DNA of 64,000 nucleotides from NCBI GenBank assembly GCA_027623235.1, contig JAQBVJ010000011.1:1-64000 (forward strand), read 5' to 3'. How positions within the stretch are numbered: the first letter of the stretch is position 1; every line of letters begins with the position of its first letter. Made by a program: the position numbers and the translations under genes. This document shows positions 52,693-62,554 of this stretch, piece after piece. Under the pieces are notes generated by a model that did no database searches, was not told the origin of the DNA, and worked only from the letters and a program-made list of their open reading frames with translations. The stretch comes from Planctomycetota bacterium (GTDB lineage: Bacteria > Planctomycetota > Planctomycetia > Planctomycetales > Planctomycetaceae).

Positions 52693-53897
52693 GCGAACGG
52701 AGCCTACGAATCGGACTGGTCGGTTGCGGCCAGATTGCCGACGCCCACCTGCAGCAGATTCGCCGCGCTGTGGGCGCGGATGCGGTCGCGGTGTGCGATT
52801 CGGAGCCGCTACTCGCACGGCAGGCTGCGGAGCGATTCGACGTTCCGATGCAGTTTTCGAGCCTCAATGCGATGCTGCGTGAGGCTCGTCCAGACGTTGT
52901 GCATGTGACGACGCCAGTTCATACCCACGCTCCGTTGTCGATAAAGCTGCTCAACGCCGGCGTGCATGTCTACGTCGAGAAGCCGTTCACCGTGGACGCT
53001 GACGAGGCCAGGCAGGTCATCGACGTCGCGGAACAAAACGGGCGTCTCGTCTGCATCGGCCATGATCAATTGCTCGATCCGGAATGGGTTCGTGTCTGCG
53101 AGATCGTCGCATCCGGAATGCTCGGCGAGATTCATCACGTCGACTCTGTTCTCGGCTACCCGATTAACGGACCGTTTGGCCGTCATGTTGTTGCGAGTCC
53201 GAACCACTGGGTTCGGAAGCTGCCGGGCGGTCTCATTCAGAACACAGTTTCGCATCCGCTTTACCGCATCACGGAATTTCTCGATGACGCCGAACCTTCG
53301 ATTCAGGCACGGTGGTTCAGTCGACTTCCCGAGGTGCCGTTCCCGACGGAACTCAGAGCGAACCTGCAGGGTGAGAAAGTCTCCGGCAGCCTCCTCTTCA
53401 CCAGCACGACGAAGCCCTACCAGCGCGTGACGCGGCTTTACGGAACCGAAGCAGGACTGGAAGTCGACCTCAACACACAGGTGATCCGTTTTCACCAGAG
53501 CGGCCGCTACCCCGGAGCGTTCGCGAAACTGGAAGCGCCGTACCGGCAGCTCCGCGAGTCGTGCGGAAACCTGAAGCGCAGCGTCGGCCGTTTTGTGCGG
53601 GGAGAACTTCACTACTTCGAAGGAATGAAACGACTGTTCGAGAGCTTCTACGAATCTGTCCGCGAAGCATCCTTTCGAGAAGTGTCTTCAGTCCGTCCAC
53701 CCGTGACGCATCAGGAAGCGGTGCGAGTGACATCGATCATGGACCGGATTTTCAAGCAGTGCCGGGACGAGTCCGGTGATTTCGCGTTCGGAGCGGGACA
53801 AAAGGCAGCCGAAGAGAAGTTCTCGCCGGCAAGGAGCACCGGCGAAGATCGATCTCGAGAGACACCTGCCGAACTGGTTGGACAAGGGCATCTCTAA
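52689..53897 (+). CDS. Gfo/Idh/MocA family oxidoreductase
   Basis: 402 residues. Dinucleotide-binding N-terminus IGLVGCGQIADAHL, the EKP motif in VYVEKPFTVDADEARQ, and a C-terminal alpha/beta substrate domain with LPGGLIQNTVSHPLYRITEFL. Members dehydrogenate or epimerise nucleotide sugars. Its ATG overlaps the upstream stop (ATGA) and its stop overlaps the next start (TAATG), so it belongs to the glycan operon. Confidence 0.87.
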   Translation: MSERSLRIGLVGCGQIADAHLQQIRRAVGADAVAVCDSEPLLARQAAERFDVPMQFSSLNAMLREARPDVVHVTTPVHTHAPLSIKLLNAGVHVYVEKPFTVDADEARQVIDVAEQNGRLVCIGHDQLLDPEWVRVCEIVASGMLGEIHHVDSVLGYPINGPFGRHVVASPNHWVRKLPGGLIQNTVSHPLYRITEFLDDAEPSIQARWFSRLPEVPFPTELRANLQGEKVSGSLLFTSTTKPYQRVTRLYGTEAGLEVDLNTQVIRFHQSGRYPGAFAKLEAPYRQLRESCGNLKRSVGRFVRGELHYFEGMKRLFESFYESVREASFREVSSVRPPVTHQEAVRVTSIMDRIFKQCRDESGDFAFGAGQKAAEEKFSPARSTGEDRSRETPAELVGQGHL

Positions 53898-54892
53898 TGA
53901 AAGTACTTCTTACTGGAGCAACCGGTTTCCTCGGAAAACGAGTTCTGCGAGAACTTCTCTCGCGGGACATCGAGGTTCGTTGCGCGGTGCGGGAGTCAAG
54001 CAGGCTCGATTGCATCGACGATATTCGAACGGAACTCGGATGCCAGATCGAGGTCGTGTCGGTCGATCTCGCCACGGAAGATGGCTGCCACGAAGCGGTC
54101 TCGGGCTGCGAAGTCGTTTACCACCTGGCGGCATCCCTCGACGGTTGCACGAGCAGTCTGTTTCAAAATTCCGTTGTGCCAACAAGGGAACTGGTTCGGG
54201 TTGCTTCGGAGTCAGGCGTCCGACGTTTCATCCTGGTTAGTTCGCTGGGGGTCTACGGACCTCAGAAACTGCCACGAAACGCGATCGTCGACGAGTCCTG
54301 TCCGGTCGACGAGGCTCCGCATTTGCGGGACGCCTATACCTACAGCAAGGCGGTGCAGGAAGACGTCGCGTGGCAGACAGCCAGGGAAAACGATCTGTCG
54401 CTTGTCGTCGTTCGGCCGGGAGTCATCTTTGGGGATGAACGCGGGATCCTGAGTCATCGGGTCGGCCTGCCGTTTGGAGGCCGAATGCTGCGCATGGGCG
54501 GTCGACAGAGAATTCCTTTGACGTACGTCGAGAACTGCGCGTCAGGAGTCGTATTGGCGGGCCTCGCCGCCGGTGTCGATGGTCAGGTCTTCAACCTGAT
54601 CGATGATGCGTTGCCGAACGGTCGCGAAATGATTCGCCGGTATCGGCGATCCGGGCGTCAACTGAGGGTCATCGGGATTCCGCAGTTCGCCATTCCGCTG
54701 CTTTCCTGGCTCAATGAAAAATATTCGGACTGGACTGAGGGGCAGATTCCCAAAGTTCTGTCTCGACACCGAACTGACGCGATGTGGAAACCGCTTCGCT
54801 ACTCGAACGAGAAGGCGAAGCGACTTCTGGGCTGGCAACCGTCGATCGATATCGACACGGCCATCACAAGAACGCTCAGCTTCTCTGGCTGA
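53897..54892 (+). CDS. NAD-dependent nucleotide-sugar epimerase/dehydratase
   Basis: 331 residues, extended short-chain dehydrogenase fold. NAD motif LLTGATGFLGKRVL, catalytic YTYSKAVQE (YxxxK), and VVRPGVIFGDERGIL. Likely modifies a nucleotide-linked sugar for the surface glycan made by this operon. Coupled to the gene upstream by a one-base overlap of stop and start. Confidence 0.87.
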   Translation: MKVLLTGATGFLGKRVLRELLSRDIEVRCAVRESSRLDCIDDIRTELGCQIEVVSVDLATEDGCHEAVSGCEVVYHLAASLDGCTSSLFQNSVVPTRELVRVASESGVRRFILVSSLGVYGPQKLPRNAIVDESCPVDEAPHLRDAYTYSKAVQEDVAWQTARENDLSLVVVRPGVIFGDERGILSHRVGLPFGGRMLRMGGRQRIPLTYVENCASGVVLAGLAAGVDGQVFNLIDDALPNGREMIRRYRRSGRQLRVIGIPQFAIPLLSWLNEKYSDWTEGQIPKVLSRHRTDAMWKPLRYSNEKAKRLLGWQPSIDIDTAITRTLSFSG

Positions 54893-54946
54893 AACTTCAA
54901 CACGGAAATTGAAACATCGGATGGAACCTCAACCGACGCAGTGCTC

Positions 54947-56230
54947 ATGGATATCCTTTTCCTCACAACGTGCTATCCGCATCCCACCGCACCGGTGCGC
55001 GGCACGTACAACTACGAGCTGTGCGAAGCGCTGCGAAACGTCGCGCGGGTTCGCATTGTTTCACCACGGCCGTGGACCGAAATTGTGCGCAACTGGCGTT
55101 CGAAGCCGGTGCAGCCTGAGCGAGGCTCGCTTCGAACGGCGTATCCGTGCTTCCTGTTTCCGCCGAAAGTGTTGCGACACCAGTACGGGCAGTTCATGTG
55201 GAAGTCGATTCGGAAGCAGGTCAAGGAAACGTCTGAGGGCCTGTCCGCCGACTGGGTTCTCAGCTACTGGGCGCACCCGGATGGCGAGGCCGGGCTGGAA
55301 GCCGCACGTGCGTGCGGTGCGAAGGCCGGAGTCATTGTCGGCGGATCGGACGTGCTGATTCTGACGAAGGATCCCAAACGGAGAAAAGGCGTCCAGCGCG
55401 TCCTGACCGAATCCGATGCCGTCTTTACAGTCAGCGAGGGGCTGCGCCGGCACGTCATTTCGCTGGGGACGGACGAGGCGAAGGTCCACACGATTTACCA
55501 GGGGACGAACCCCGCGAAGTTCAGCGGCGGCTTCAAGTCGCTCGCCCGTCAACGACTTTCGATTCCAACGCCAGATCGGGTGTTTCTGTGGGTCGGTCGG
55601 CTCGTCGACGTGAAGCGGCCGTCACTTCTCATCGAGGCGTTCGCCCTTGTGAAACAGGCAGAGCCGGCGGCGAGGCTGATCCTGGCCGGCGATGGACCGC
55701 TGCTGGCAGAGACCCAGGGCCTTGTCAGACAGGCGGGGCTCGGGGAGTCGGTCCACTTCGCCGGGGCGGTGCCGCAGTCGGAGCTGCCTTTGTGGTACCG
55801 CGCGGCGGATGCGACGGTCCTGTCGAGTGACTCCGAAGGACTGCCGAATGTCTTCCGGGAGAGTCTTGCCTGCGGCACTCCCTTTGTCTCAACAGATGTT
55901 GGGAGTATTTCGGAAATCGCATCGCCAGCGTACTCGCTCCTCGCCCGTCAAGGTGATGCCGGCGACCTGTCGCGAGCGATGCTGGAAATTCTCAACGTTC
56001 GATTTCAGCTCGGCGTGCAGCAGTACCAGCCGCGAACCTGGGCGGACTGTGCCAGTGACATGACTGACGTGATGGCGAACGTGACTTCGTCTTCAACATT
56101 CAGACAGGAAGCGCCGCCTCGCGATGAGGTGGGGGCGGAGGCCTTAGCAGATGATTTGATGGCTGCCAACGAGGGCCGTCCCGTTTCTGTGTTTCGAGAA
56201 GGAGCGACTCATGTCACGCACAATTCCTGA
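54947..56230 (+). CDS. Glycosyltransferase family 4
   Basis: 427 residues. N-terminal TTCYPHPTAPVRGTYNYELC, the GT4 acceptor-side loop (APVRG), and C-terminal motifs LWVGRLVDVKRPSLLIEAF, LILAGDGPLLAET and LSSDSEGLPNVFRESLACGTPFV. ATG 54947 is preferred to GTG 54941. The last 20 bases overlap the next gene, whose ribosome binding site AAGGAG lies inside this gene's end. Confidence 0.84.
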   Translation: MDILFLTTCYPHPTAPVRGTYNYELCEALRNVARVRIVSPRPWTEIVRNWRSKPVQPERGSLRTAYPCFLFPPKVLRHQYGQFMWKSIRKQVKETSEGLSADWVLSYWAHPDGEAGLEAARACGAKAGVIVGGSDVLILTKDPKRRKGVQRVLTESDAVFTVSEGLRRHVISLGTDEAKVHTIYQGTNPAKFSGGFKSLARQRLSIPTPDRVFLWVGRLVDVKRPSLLIEAFALVKQAEPAARLILAGDGPLLAETQGLVRQAGLGESVHFAGAVPQSELPLWYRAADATVLSSDSEGLPNVFRESLACGTPFVSTDVGSISEIASPAYSLLARQGDAGDLSRAMLEILNVRFQLGVQQYQPRTWADCASDMTDVMANVTSSSTFRQEAPPRDEVGAEALADDLMAANEGRPVSVFREGATHVTHNS

Positions 56231-57611
56231 TCGGCGAGTCAAACGCGTTCTGGTGATCGCCTATGTCTTCCCGCCGGCCGGCGGAGCGGGAGTGCAGCGC
56301 ATCTCAAAATTCGTGCGTTACCTGCCCGAGTGTGGCTGGGATTGTTCCGTGCTCACCGTGGCAAACCCGTCGGTTCCAGTCTTCGATGAATCACTTCTCG
56401 AAGAGATTCCAGACAGCACCGTCGTTCGCCGAACGCCGACGTTCGAGCCTGGGTACGCTATGAAGAGTCTCGTTGCTGCCGGTTCGAAGGCGGAACGGTC
56501 GCGGTTTTCGCCGAAGCGAATTGTGAAGAACACGATTCGAGCTGCGGGCAACGCGATCCTGCAGCCGGACGCTCAGATTTTGTGGTATCCGCGAGCTGTC
56601 CGAGAGGGGCGTCGCCTTCTTGAGGAGCTCCACCATGACGCGATTTTTGTGACAGCACCTCCGTTTTCGTCATTGCTCATCGGCGCGAGCCTCAGTCGAT
56701 CCAGTGGTCTTCCGCTGGTCGTCGACTACCGTGACGAGTGGGGGATCAGTAACCGGTATCAGGAAAATCGACAGAAGTCGGCGTTGTCTCACCTGGTGCA
56801 GGAACGAATGCAACGGAGGGTACTTCGCCAGGCGAAAGCAGTGATCGCAACGACTCGGCGGAGTGCCGACTCGCTCAAGGAACGAGTCCAGAATTGTGGC
56901 AGCCATGCGACGGTCAGCCATATTTACAACGGGTACGACCGAGCTGATCTGCAGTGTGCCCCGGAGTTTGCCAGCCCAAAGCCGACGAACGATCGATACC
57001 GGATTGCTTATGTCGGAACGTTCTGGAATCTGACGGATATTTCGCCGCTGGTTCGCGGGATTCGCGAGCTTGCCGCGCGGAGACCGGACCTCGCCGCAAA
57101 GCTGGAGCTCATTGTGGCCGGCCGACGGACCGGTGAGCAGGAAGCGGTTCTTGATCAACTCAGTGATCTGCCGTGTCTGCTCACGCGAAAGGGCTACCTG
57201 AGTCACGGCGAGGCAATCGATGTGATGCGATCCTCGAATGAGCTGGCTCTACTGTTGAGCGACGTGCCGGAATCGTCACGAGTGATGCCGGCAAAGACGT
57301 TTGAGTGCCTCGCGCTGAATCGAAACATCCTCGCAGTTTCGCCTCCGGGAGAAATGACGGAACTGCTGGCATCGTGTCCGCTGGCCGAATCGTTTTTGCC
57401 CGGTGACACAACGGGAATCGCTCGTCATCTGGAACGCCGACTGGCCGAACAGAGTTCGGCACCGACAGAATCAGCCTGGGAGTCGTCGCGTTTTGAACGA
57501 CGACATCTGACGGGACAGCTCGCCAATGTCCTCAGTTTTGCCGCCGGAACTTCCGGCGGAGCAGACGTCCGACAATACACCCCGTTCGAAATTCTGGGGG
57601 CCAATCGGTGA
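56211..57611 (+). CDS. Glycosyltransferase, GT4-like
   Basis: 466 residues. AYVFPPAGGAGVQRISKFVRYL is the usual GT4 N-terminus; LPLVVDYRDEWG follows the linker, and the C-terminal half is GT4-like (RIAYVGTFWNLTDISPLVRG; ESSRVMPAKTFECLALNRNIL) with the lost second Glu motif seen in such subfamilies. AAGGAG lies six bases before the ATG. A four-base overlap (GTGA) couples it to the next gene. Confidence 0.82.
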   Translation: MSRTIPDRRVKRVLVIAYVFPPAGGAGVQRISKFVRYLPECGWDCSVLTVANPSVPVFDESLLEEIPDSTVVRRTPTFEPGYAMKSLVAAGSKAERSRFSPKRIVKNTIRAAGNAILQPDAQILWYPRAVREGRRLLEELHHDAIFVTAPPFSSLLIGASLSRSSGLPLVVDYRDEWGISNRYQENRQKSALSHLVQERMQRRVLRQAKAVIATTRRSADSLKERVQNCGSHATVSHIYNGYDRADLQCAPEFASPKPTNDRYRIAYVGTFWNLTDISPLVRGIRELAARRPDLAAKLELIVAGRRTGEQEAVLDQLSDLPCLLTRKGYLSHGEAIDVMRSSNELALLLSDVPESSRVMPAKTFECLALNRNILAVSPPGEMTELLASCPLAESFLPGDTTGIARHLERRLAEQSSAPTESAWESSRFERRHLTGQLANVLSFAAGTSGGADVRQYTPFEILGANR

Positions 57612-58774
57612 CGGAAGCCGTTTTCTGGATCAGCCTCTTTGGCCTGTTCTACATCTACGCTGGCTACCCGATTCTTGTTCGGGGGCTGGCGAGGCTGATT
57701 CCGCTGCGCCGGGCAATCGCGGAAATCTCAAGTCTGGATCCCGACGACCCCGCTTCGCGCGTCTCGGTCGTCATCGCCAGTTCAAACGACGGAGAAGTGC
57801 TTCGAACAAAAATCGTACAACTGCTCAATTCACCGCAGTCCGGTTTTATTCGCGAGATTCTGATGGGTTCGGACGGGTCCACGGACAACACGGCGGAACT
57901 CGTTCGCGGCATCGGTGACTCCCGCATTCGACTTTTCGAATTCGCCGAACGCCGCGGCAAGCCGGCCGTTCTGAACGACCTTCTGCCCGAGTGTCGAAGC
58001 GAAATCGTCGTGTTGTGCGATGCCCGGCAGATCCTTTCCGATGAGGCGATTCCGGCGATGCTTGCGAACTTCGCTGACCCGCAGGTCGGAGTCGTCTCGG
58101 GCGAGCTGGTGTTTCGTGCCGAGTCGCTCGAAGGATCCACGGCCGCGCGAGGAATCGGAGCCTACTGGCGCTACGAGAAAAGCATCCGAAAAGCCGAAGC
58201 CCGTTTCCGCAGCGTTCCGGGAGCGACCGGAGCGCTGTACGCGATCCGCAAGGCCTTGTTCGTGCGGATTCCGGAATCCACGTTGCTGGACGATGTCGTC
58301 ATCCCGATGCAGGCCATTACTCAGGGGTACCGCTGCGTCTTTGAGCCGCGTGCGATCGCCTGGGACACACCGTCCGAAACGCTTGGTCGCGAGTCTGTCC
58401 GAAAGCGCCGCACAATCGCCGGTGCCGCACAGTTGATCGCGATGCACCCGTCATGGCTGTTGCCGTGGAAGAATCCGATCTGGCTGGAGTTTGTCTCGCA
58501 CAAACTTCTGCGACTGGCTTCGCCGTTTCTGCTGCTTGTCGTGCTGATTACGAATTATCAGCTGGCGTCGACACACCTGCTGTATGGCGTTCTGCAGATT
58601 CTGCACGTCGCATTTTACTACTGTGCGTTGGCCGGCTGGATGTGCCAGAGAATTGGCAGGCCTTCGGTCCTGTTCGGTCTTCAGCTGACCTTCATGACGC
58701 TCAACCTGACGACCCTGGCCGCGCTGTGGGACGCCGCGCGAGGCCGGTTTCGAGTGACCTGGCAACGCTCGTAG
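57608..58774 (+). CDS. Membrane-bound glycosyltransferase family 2
   Basis: 388 residues. One N-terminal membrane helix, a GT-A domain (RVSVVIASSNDGEVLRTKIV; EILMGSDGSTDNTAEL; VVLCDARQILSDEAIPAML) with GD-type DxD-like sites and RSVPGATGALYAIRKAL, then Q/RxxRW-like RKRRTIAGAAQL, and three C-terminal helices. The plan is that of a processive or polyprenyl-linked sugar transferase. GTG start overlaps the stop of the previous gene. Last gene of the operon. Confidence 0.85.
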   Translation: MTEAVFWISLFGLFYIYAGYPILVRGLARLIPLRRAIAEISSLDPDDPASRVSVVIASSNDGEVLRTKIVQLLNSPQSGFIREILMGSDGSTDNTAELVRGIGDSRIRLFEFAERRGKPAVLNDLLPECRSEIVVLCDARQILSDEAIPAMLANFADPQVGVVSGELVFRAESLEGSTAARGIGAYWRYEKSIRKAEARFRSVPGATGALYAIRKALFVRIPESTLLDDVVIPMQAITQGYRCVFEPRAIAWDTPSETLGRESVRKRRTIAGAAQLIAMHPSWLLPWKNPIWLEFVSHKLLRLASPFLLLVVLITNYQLASTHLLYGVLQILHVAFYYCALAGWMCQRIGRPSVLFGLQLTFMTLNLTTLAALWDAARGRFRVTWQRS

Positions 58775-58798
58775 ACGTCGCTGGCTGGACCACGTCAA

Positions 58799-59683
58799 CT
58801 ATTTCTGGTCTGGCTCGACATCCAGTATCGTCTCGTCGATGACGAGTGCGGCTGCTTCTTTGAGCAGAATGGAATGCTCGCGGTTTCGCTCGATCCGACT
58901 TTGCAGCACGGCGACCAGAGACGTCCCGGCGACAGTCAGTCCAGCCCGGCCGTTCTCTGTCAGGACGACATTCTGCAGCACAACATCCTTAGCGTGGTCG
59001 CTGGCGTTCACACCGTCGATCCGGAAATGCTGGATGGTCAGATTGTCGATGACAACATTGTTCACGCCGTAAAACGTGATGCCGCAAGCTTGACGCGCCA
59101 GGCCGAATCGCATGGATTCCGGATCGTCAAGTCGCTCGGCCTGGAAATACATCGCTCCCTTGAACGCACACCAGCTTCCCGGGGGCATCTCCGGCACTTC
59201 GGTCCAGGTTTTGCCTGCAGGGCGTTTGACTTCCGAGACTGCCTTGCCGTCCAGGATCAGCTGATAGTGTCCCTTGCGGTACGGCTTGAGTTGCCAGAGG
59301 TCGCTTCCCACTTGTTGCCATGCTGTCTCGGGAACGGCCATCGCGCCGGAAAGAGTTGCTCCGTTTCCAAGAATCGTAAACGGTTGCTGGACGGGGCCGC
59401 TGTGCTTTGAGCCGACCAGGCTGATCGACTCGTAATAGGGCACTCCGGTATTCGCGAGCGAGATCACGTCAGATCGTCCCGCCAGCTTGAGAGCCCGGCC
59501 GATCGTTTTGACCGGGCCCGTCTGCTCAGTGATGGCCTCAGCGCGGATTCCGTTGCAGGCGTCGCTGCCGAGCCGGTTGTTGACGTAGATCGTACCTGCA
59601 TCCGTCCTCCGAGAAGGAATCAGAAACGAAACGATCGCCAGAAAAAGAACCAGGCTGCGATGAGAAATGTTGAGGCAGTTCAT
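58799..59683 (-). CDS. Secreted parallel beta-helix protein
   Basis: 294 residues with a signal peptide (ISHRSLVLFLAIVSFLIPSRR). Beta-helix-type rungs: ISLANTGVPYYESISLVGS, GITFYGVNNVVIDNLTIQHF, DVVLQNVVLTENGRAGLTV and VAVLQSRIERNREHSILL. Such folds often bind or cut polysaccharide. It converges on the glycan operon, so a role on the same polymer is conceivable. The frame is open to 59764; Met at 59683 precedes the signal peptide. Confidence 0.78.
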   Translation of the reverse strand: MNCLNISHRSLVLFLAIVSFLIPSRRTDAGTIYVNNRLGSDACNGIRAEAITEQTGPVKTIGRALKLAGRSDVISLANTGVPYYESISLVGSKHSGPVQQPFTILGNGATLSGAMAVPETAWQQVGSDLWQLKPYRKGHYQLILDGKAVSEVKRPAGKTWTEVPEMPPGSWCAFKGAMYFQAERLDDPESMRFGLARQACGITFYGVNNVVIDNLTIQHFRIDGVNASDHAKDVVLQNVVLTENGRAGLTVAGTSLVAVLQSRIERNREHSILLKEAAALVIDETILDVEPDQK

Positions 59684-59773
59684 ACGGAGTCCGGATGCGC
59701 GAAACAGGAACAAGGCATCGTCTGAATTCGGCAACCGGAGAAGCACTCGCCCACTGTGACCCACCCTGGCCGG

Positions 59774-60718
59774 TCAATTCGAGTGGATCCGGTACGGCAA
59801 TTCCTGCCCGGCAAGCCCTGCCGCCAGATTCTCAACCGTCATTTCCATCATTCTTTGCCTGGTCCGGTGAGACGCACTTCCCAGGTGCGGCGCAATGACC
59901 AGATTGTCGAGCGTCAACAGCGGATGGTCACGCGGCAAGGGCTCGGGATCTGTGACATCCAGCGCGGCTCCACGGATTCGGCCGGCTTTGAGGATTTCGT
60001 AAAGGTCGTCGGTCACGACGACCGGACCGCGAGCCATGTTCACCAGCGTTGCCGTCGGCTTCATCAGTTCCAGTTGAGCCTTCCCGATCATCCCCGTTGT
60101 TTCTGCAGTGAGAGGGCAGTTCAACGAGACAAAGTCACTCTCACGCAGAAGGTCGTCCAGCGAGCGGTACTCGACTCCGAGTTCCGCTTCGGCTGTCTCA
60201 TCCCGATTCCGATTGTGATAGAGCAAAGGCATGCCGAAAGCGCGAGCCCGTTTTGCGACCTCTTTCCCGATCCGCCCCATCCCGACAATTCCAAGCGTGC
60301 TGCCAGTGACTTCGTGTCCGATCAGAATCGCCGGGTCGTAATGAACGAACTCCGGTCCGCGGGCGAAGTGGTCGCCAATGACGATGTTCCTGGCCGATGC
60401 CATCAGCAGAGCAAAGGTCATGTCCGCTGTGCCAGCGTCGAGGCAGCCGGGCGTGTTGCCGACAGGAATTCCTCGACTGGTCGCCGCCGCCACGTCGACA
60501 TGATCAACGCCGACACCATGATTGCTGATGACTTTCAGATTCGGCATGCGGTCCATGAGGCGTGCATCGACGGCCGGATGTCCGTACGCGATGACCGCTT
60601 CGCAAACGGAAAGCGCCGTCGATTCTTCGGATGTGTCCCATCCAAAAACTTCGTAAGCGTCACCGAGCATGTCCAGCAGCGGCTTCGGTAACCCATCACC
60701 CATCACGCGTGTTGGCAT
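59774..60718 (-). CDS. D-2-hydroxyacid dehydrogenase (glyoxylate/hydroxypyruvate reductase type)
   Basis: 314 residues. NAD(P) motif [22 protein letters not shown], catalytic Arg in [13 protein letters not shown], Glu in DPEPLPRDH and His in [16 protein letters not shown] six bases before ATG 60718 fixes the start. It reduces 2-oxoacids such as hydroxypyruvate or glyoxylate. It lies 20 bases downstream of larE on the same strand. Confidence 0.9.
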   Translation of the reverse strand: MPTRVMGDGLPKPLLDMLGDAYEVFGWDTSEESTALSVCEAVIAYGHPAVDARLMDRMPNLKVISNHGVGVDHVDVAAATSRGIPVGNTPGCLDAGTADMTFALLMASARNIVIGDHFARGPEFVHYDPAILIGHEVTGSTLGIVGMGRIGKEVAKRARAFGMPLLYHNRNRDETAEAELGVEYRSLDDLLRESDFVSLNCPLTAETTGMIGKAQLELMKPTATLVNMARGPVVVTDDLYEILKAGRIRGAALDVTDPEPLPRDHPLLTLDNLVIAPHLGSASHRTRQRMMEMTVENLAAGLAGQELPYRIHSN

Positions 60719-60738
60719 GTTTGTCTCCAGGCGGAAAA

Positions 60739-61605
60739 TCAATCGTGCATAATCGGCAGGCTGAGCGATTCGGCCGGCAGGACCGAGTTGAGGCTTCCGG
60801 AGCGAAATCCTTCCAGGTCGAGCGTCACGAATTTGAATCCGAACTCTCGAAACTTCATGGCAACCCGCTTGCTGGATTCCGGATCAGCGAGCCGGCCGAT
60901 CAGCTCGCACGGAACTTCGATCCTCGCCAGATCGCCGGCCTCCAGCCGCACTCGCAGTTCGCGCGTGCCAAGGAGTTCGGCGAGAAACTGCTCGGCGAGG
61001 TCGATTCGGCGAACCCGCTCGGACGTCACTTCCACTCCGTACGCGATGCGGCTGGAAAGGCATGGCATCGCCGGCTTGTCCCACACCGGCAGGTCCCAGT
61101 GTCGTGCAAGGTCTCGGACATTCTGCTTCGTGAGTCCCGCTTCAATCAGCGGGCTTCGAACGGAATGTTCGCCCGCAGCGATCATTCCAGGTCGATGATC
61201 GCCTCGATCGTCGAGGTTGGCTCCATTCACTACGACGTCGACGTTGAGTTCCGGCAGAATTTGATCCAGCTGCGAGTACAGCTCGGACTTGCAGAAGAAG
61301 CAGCGGTTCGACGGATTGCTCAGGTAGTTCGAATCCGCGAACTCACTCGTTTCGATGATTCGGTGCCGAATGCCGATTAACTGTGCAAGCCGGACCGCCT
61401 CGTCGAGTTCTCCTGTGGCGAGACTCGCACTGCTGGCCGTCACGGCGACAGCTTTCTCGCCGCACGCAAGCTGAGCGGCTTTGGCGACGACCGTGCTGTC
61501 GACTCCGGCCGAAAACGCAACGGCAACACGACCGCATTGGCGAAGCAATTCGAGAAGCTGATCTCGCTTTGCCTGGAGGTCGTCGGGAAGAGATGTTGTG
61601 CTCAT
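60739..61605 (-). CDS. larE: LarE sulfur transferase (Ni-pincer cofactor synthesis)
   Basis: 288 residues. PP-loop VAFSAGVDSTVVAK, NRCFFCKSELYSQL, and KPAMPCLSSRIAYG, which holds the sacrificial Cys (Cys176 in the Lactobacillus enzyme). LarE donates sulfur to build the nickel-pincer nucleotide of lactate racemase. larB, larC and larA are not in this window. The adjacent 2-hydroxyacid dehydrogenase makes a 2-hydroxyacid context likely. Confidence 0.92.
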   Translation of the reverse strand: MSTTSLPDDLQAKRDQLLELLRQCGRVAVAFSAGVDSTVVAKAAQLACGEKAVAVTASSASLATGELDEAVRLAQLIGIRHRIIETSEFADSNYLSNPSNRCFFCKSELYSQLDQILPELNVDVVVNGANLDDRGDHRPGMIAAGEHSVRSPLIEAGLTKQNVRDLARHWDLPVWDKPAMPCLSSRIAYGVEVTSERVRRIDLAEQFLAELLGTRELRVRLEAGDLARIEVPCELIGRLADPESSKRVAMKFREFGFKFVTLDLEGFRSGSLNSVLPAESLSLPIMHD

Positions 61606-61626
61606 GAGCCTGCTTCAGGATGGACT

Positions 61627-61675
61627 CACAGAGAAAATGGAGATGACTCAGACACGATTCCTCCGTGTCTCTGTG
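61627..61675. repeat. Inverted repeat in the tdk/larE gap
   Basis: CACAGAGA (61627-61634) pairs with TCTCTGTG (61668-61675), enclosing GACACG/CGTGTC (61651-61656 and 61664-61669). A short hairpin-like sequence between larE and tdk; no T-run, so probably not a terminator. Confidence 0.45.
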
Positions 61676-61686
61676 TTTCAACCATG

Positions 61687-62295
61687 TCAATCGGAAAACG
61701 GCAGTTGATCCCGCTGCCTGGTCGTGATGCCTTCTTTGAAGTGCTTGCGGCAGACGGACAGGTAACGGTCATTGCCGCCGATCTTCACCTGCTCCCCCGA
61801 TCGCACGACCTGGCCATTGTCGTCAAGACGCAAAACTCGCGTCGCTTTGCTTCCGCAGTGACAGATCGTCTTGATCTCGGTCAGCGAATCCGCCCAGGCC
61901 AGCAGGTACATACTGCCTTCAAAGAGCAATCCCTGAAAGTCCGTCCGAAGTCCGTAGGTCAGAACGGGAATACTGAGCCGATCGACCACTTCAGTCAGTT
62001 CAAACACCTGCTGGCGGGTCAGGAACTGTGCCTCATCCACAAGCACGCAGTGAATCGGACTTTGCGAGTGCTGCCGACTGGTGATGTCGAACAGATTGTC
62101 GGCCTGAGAAAAACGCGTCGCCTCGGCATCGAGCCCGATCCGCGACGTGATTGTCCCCTCGCCAAATCGATTATCGAACTGCGGAGTCAGCAGAAGCGTG
62201 CTCATGCCACGCTCCCGGTAGTTGTAGCTCGACTGCAGCAGAGTCGTCGACTTGCCGGCATTCATTGCGGAGTAATAGAAAAACAGCTTCGCCAT
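61687..62295 (-). CDS. tdk: Thymidine kinase
   Basis: 202 residues from ATG 62295, the usual size. P-loop [37 protein letters not shown], and a zinc region [11 protein letters not shown] with a later YLSVCRKHF. It phosphorylates thymidine in the salvage pathway. The frame is open to 62577, but that extension overlaps the upstream gene and shows no family signal. Confidence 0.93.
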   Translation of the reverse strand: MAKLFFYYSAMNAGKSTTLLQSSYNYRERGMSTLLLTPQFDNRFGEGTITSRIGLDAEATRFSQADNLFDITSRQHSQSPIHCVLVDEAQFLTRQQVFELTEVVDRLSIPVLTYGLRTDFQGLLFEGSMYLLAWADSLTEIKTICHCGSKATRVLRLDDNGQVVRSGEQVKIGGNDRYLSVCRKHFKEGITTRQRDQLPFSD

Positions 62296-62303
62296 AAGAG
62301 TCT

Positions 62304-62519
62304 TTAGTTCGAATCCTGAATGACTCCCGCCGTAATCAGCCCACCCAGAACGGCAATGATGAGGCCCAGAACGACGTAAAGCCCGCGAGCCCCGTTGTGT
62401 CCCATCAGCCGGACCATGCCCTGGGCTTTTCGCGAATTCATGAAGAAGCCCCAGTCGAGGGCTCCGCCGAGAATTGAGAAGACTCCGGCGGCAATCAGGA
62501 TCAGACCAGCAGGGTTCAT
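62304..62519 (-). CDS. Small membrane protein, Imm17-like
   Basis: 71 residues. Two membrane helices ([18 protein letters not shown] and [18 protein letters not shown]) separated by [21 protein letters not shown]. The pattern WxFFxxSRxAxxxVRxxGxxGARxxYxxLG fits the Imm17 family of small two-helix proteins, first listed as immunity proteins but often not next to toxins. AGAGGTG before ATG 62519 supports the start. Upstream of tdk by 8 bases. Confidence 0.6.
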   Translation of the reverse strand: MNPAGLILIAAGVFSILGGALDWGFFMNSRKAQGMVRLMGHNGARGLYVVLGLIIAVLGGLITAGVIQDSN

Positions 62520-62554
62520 CGGACACCTCTGAGAGACCTGAATCAAAAGGATGG

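Noticed and set aside
61627..61675. Rho-independent terminator after tdk
   Set aside because: The hairpin lacks a T-run in the transcribed direction, so it is listed only as a repeat.
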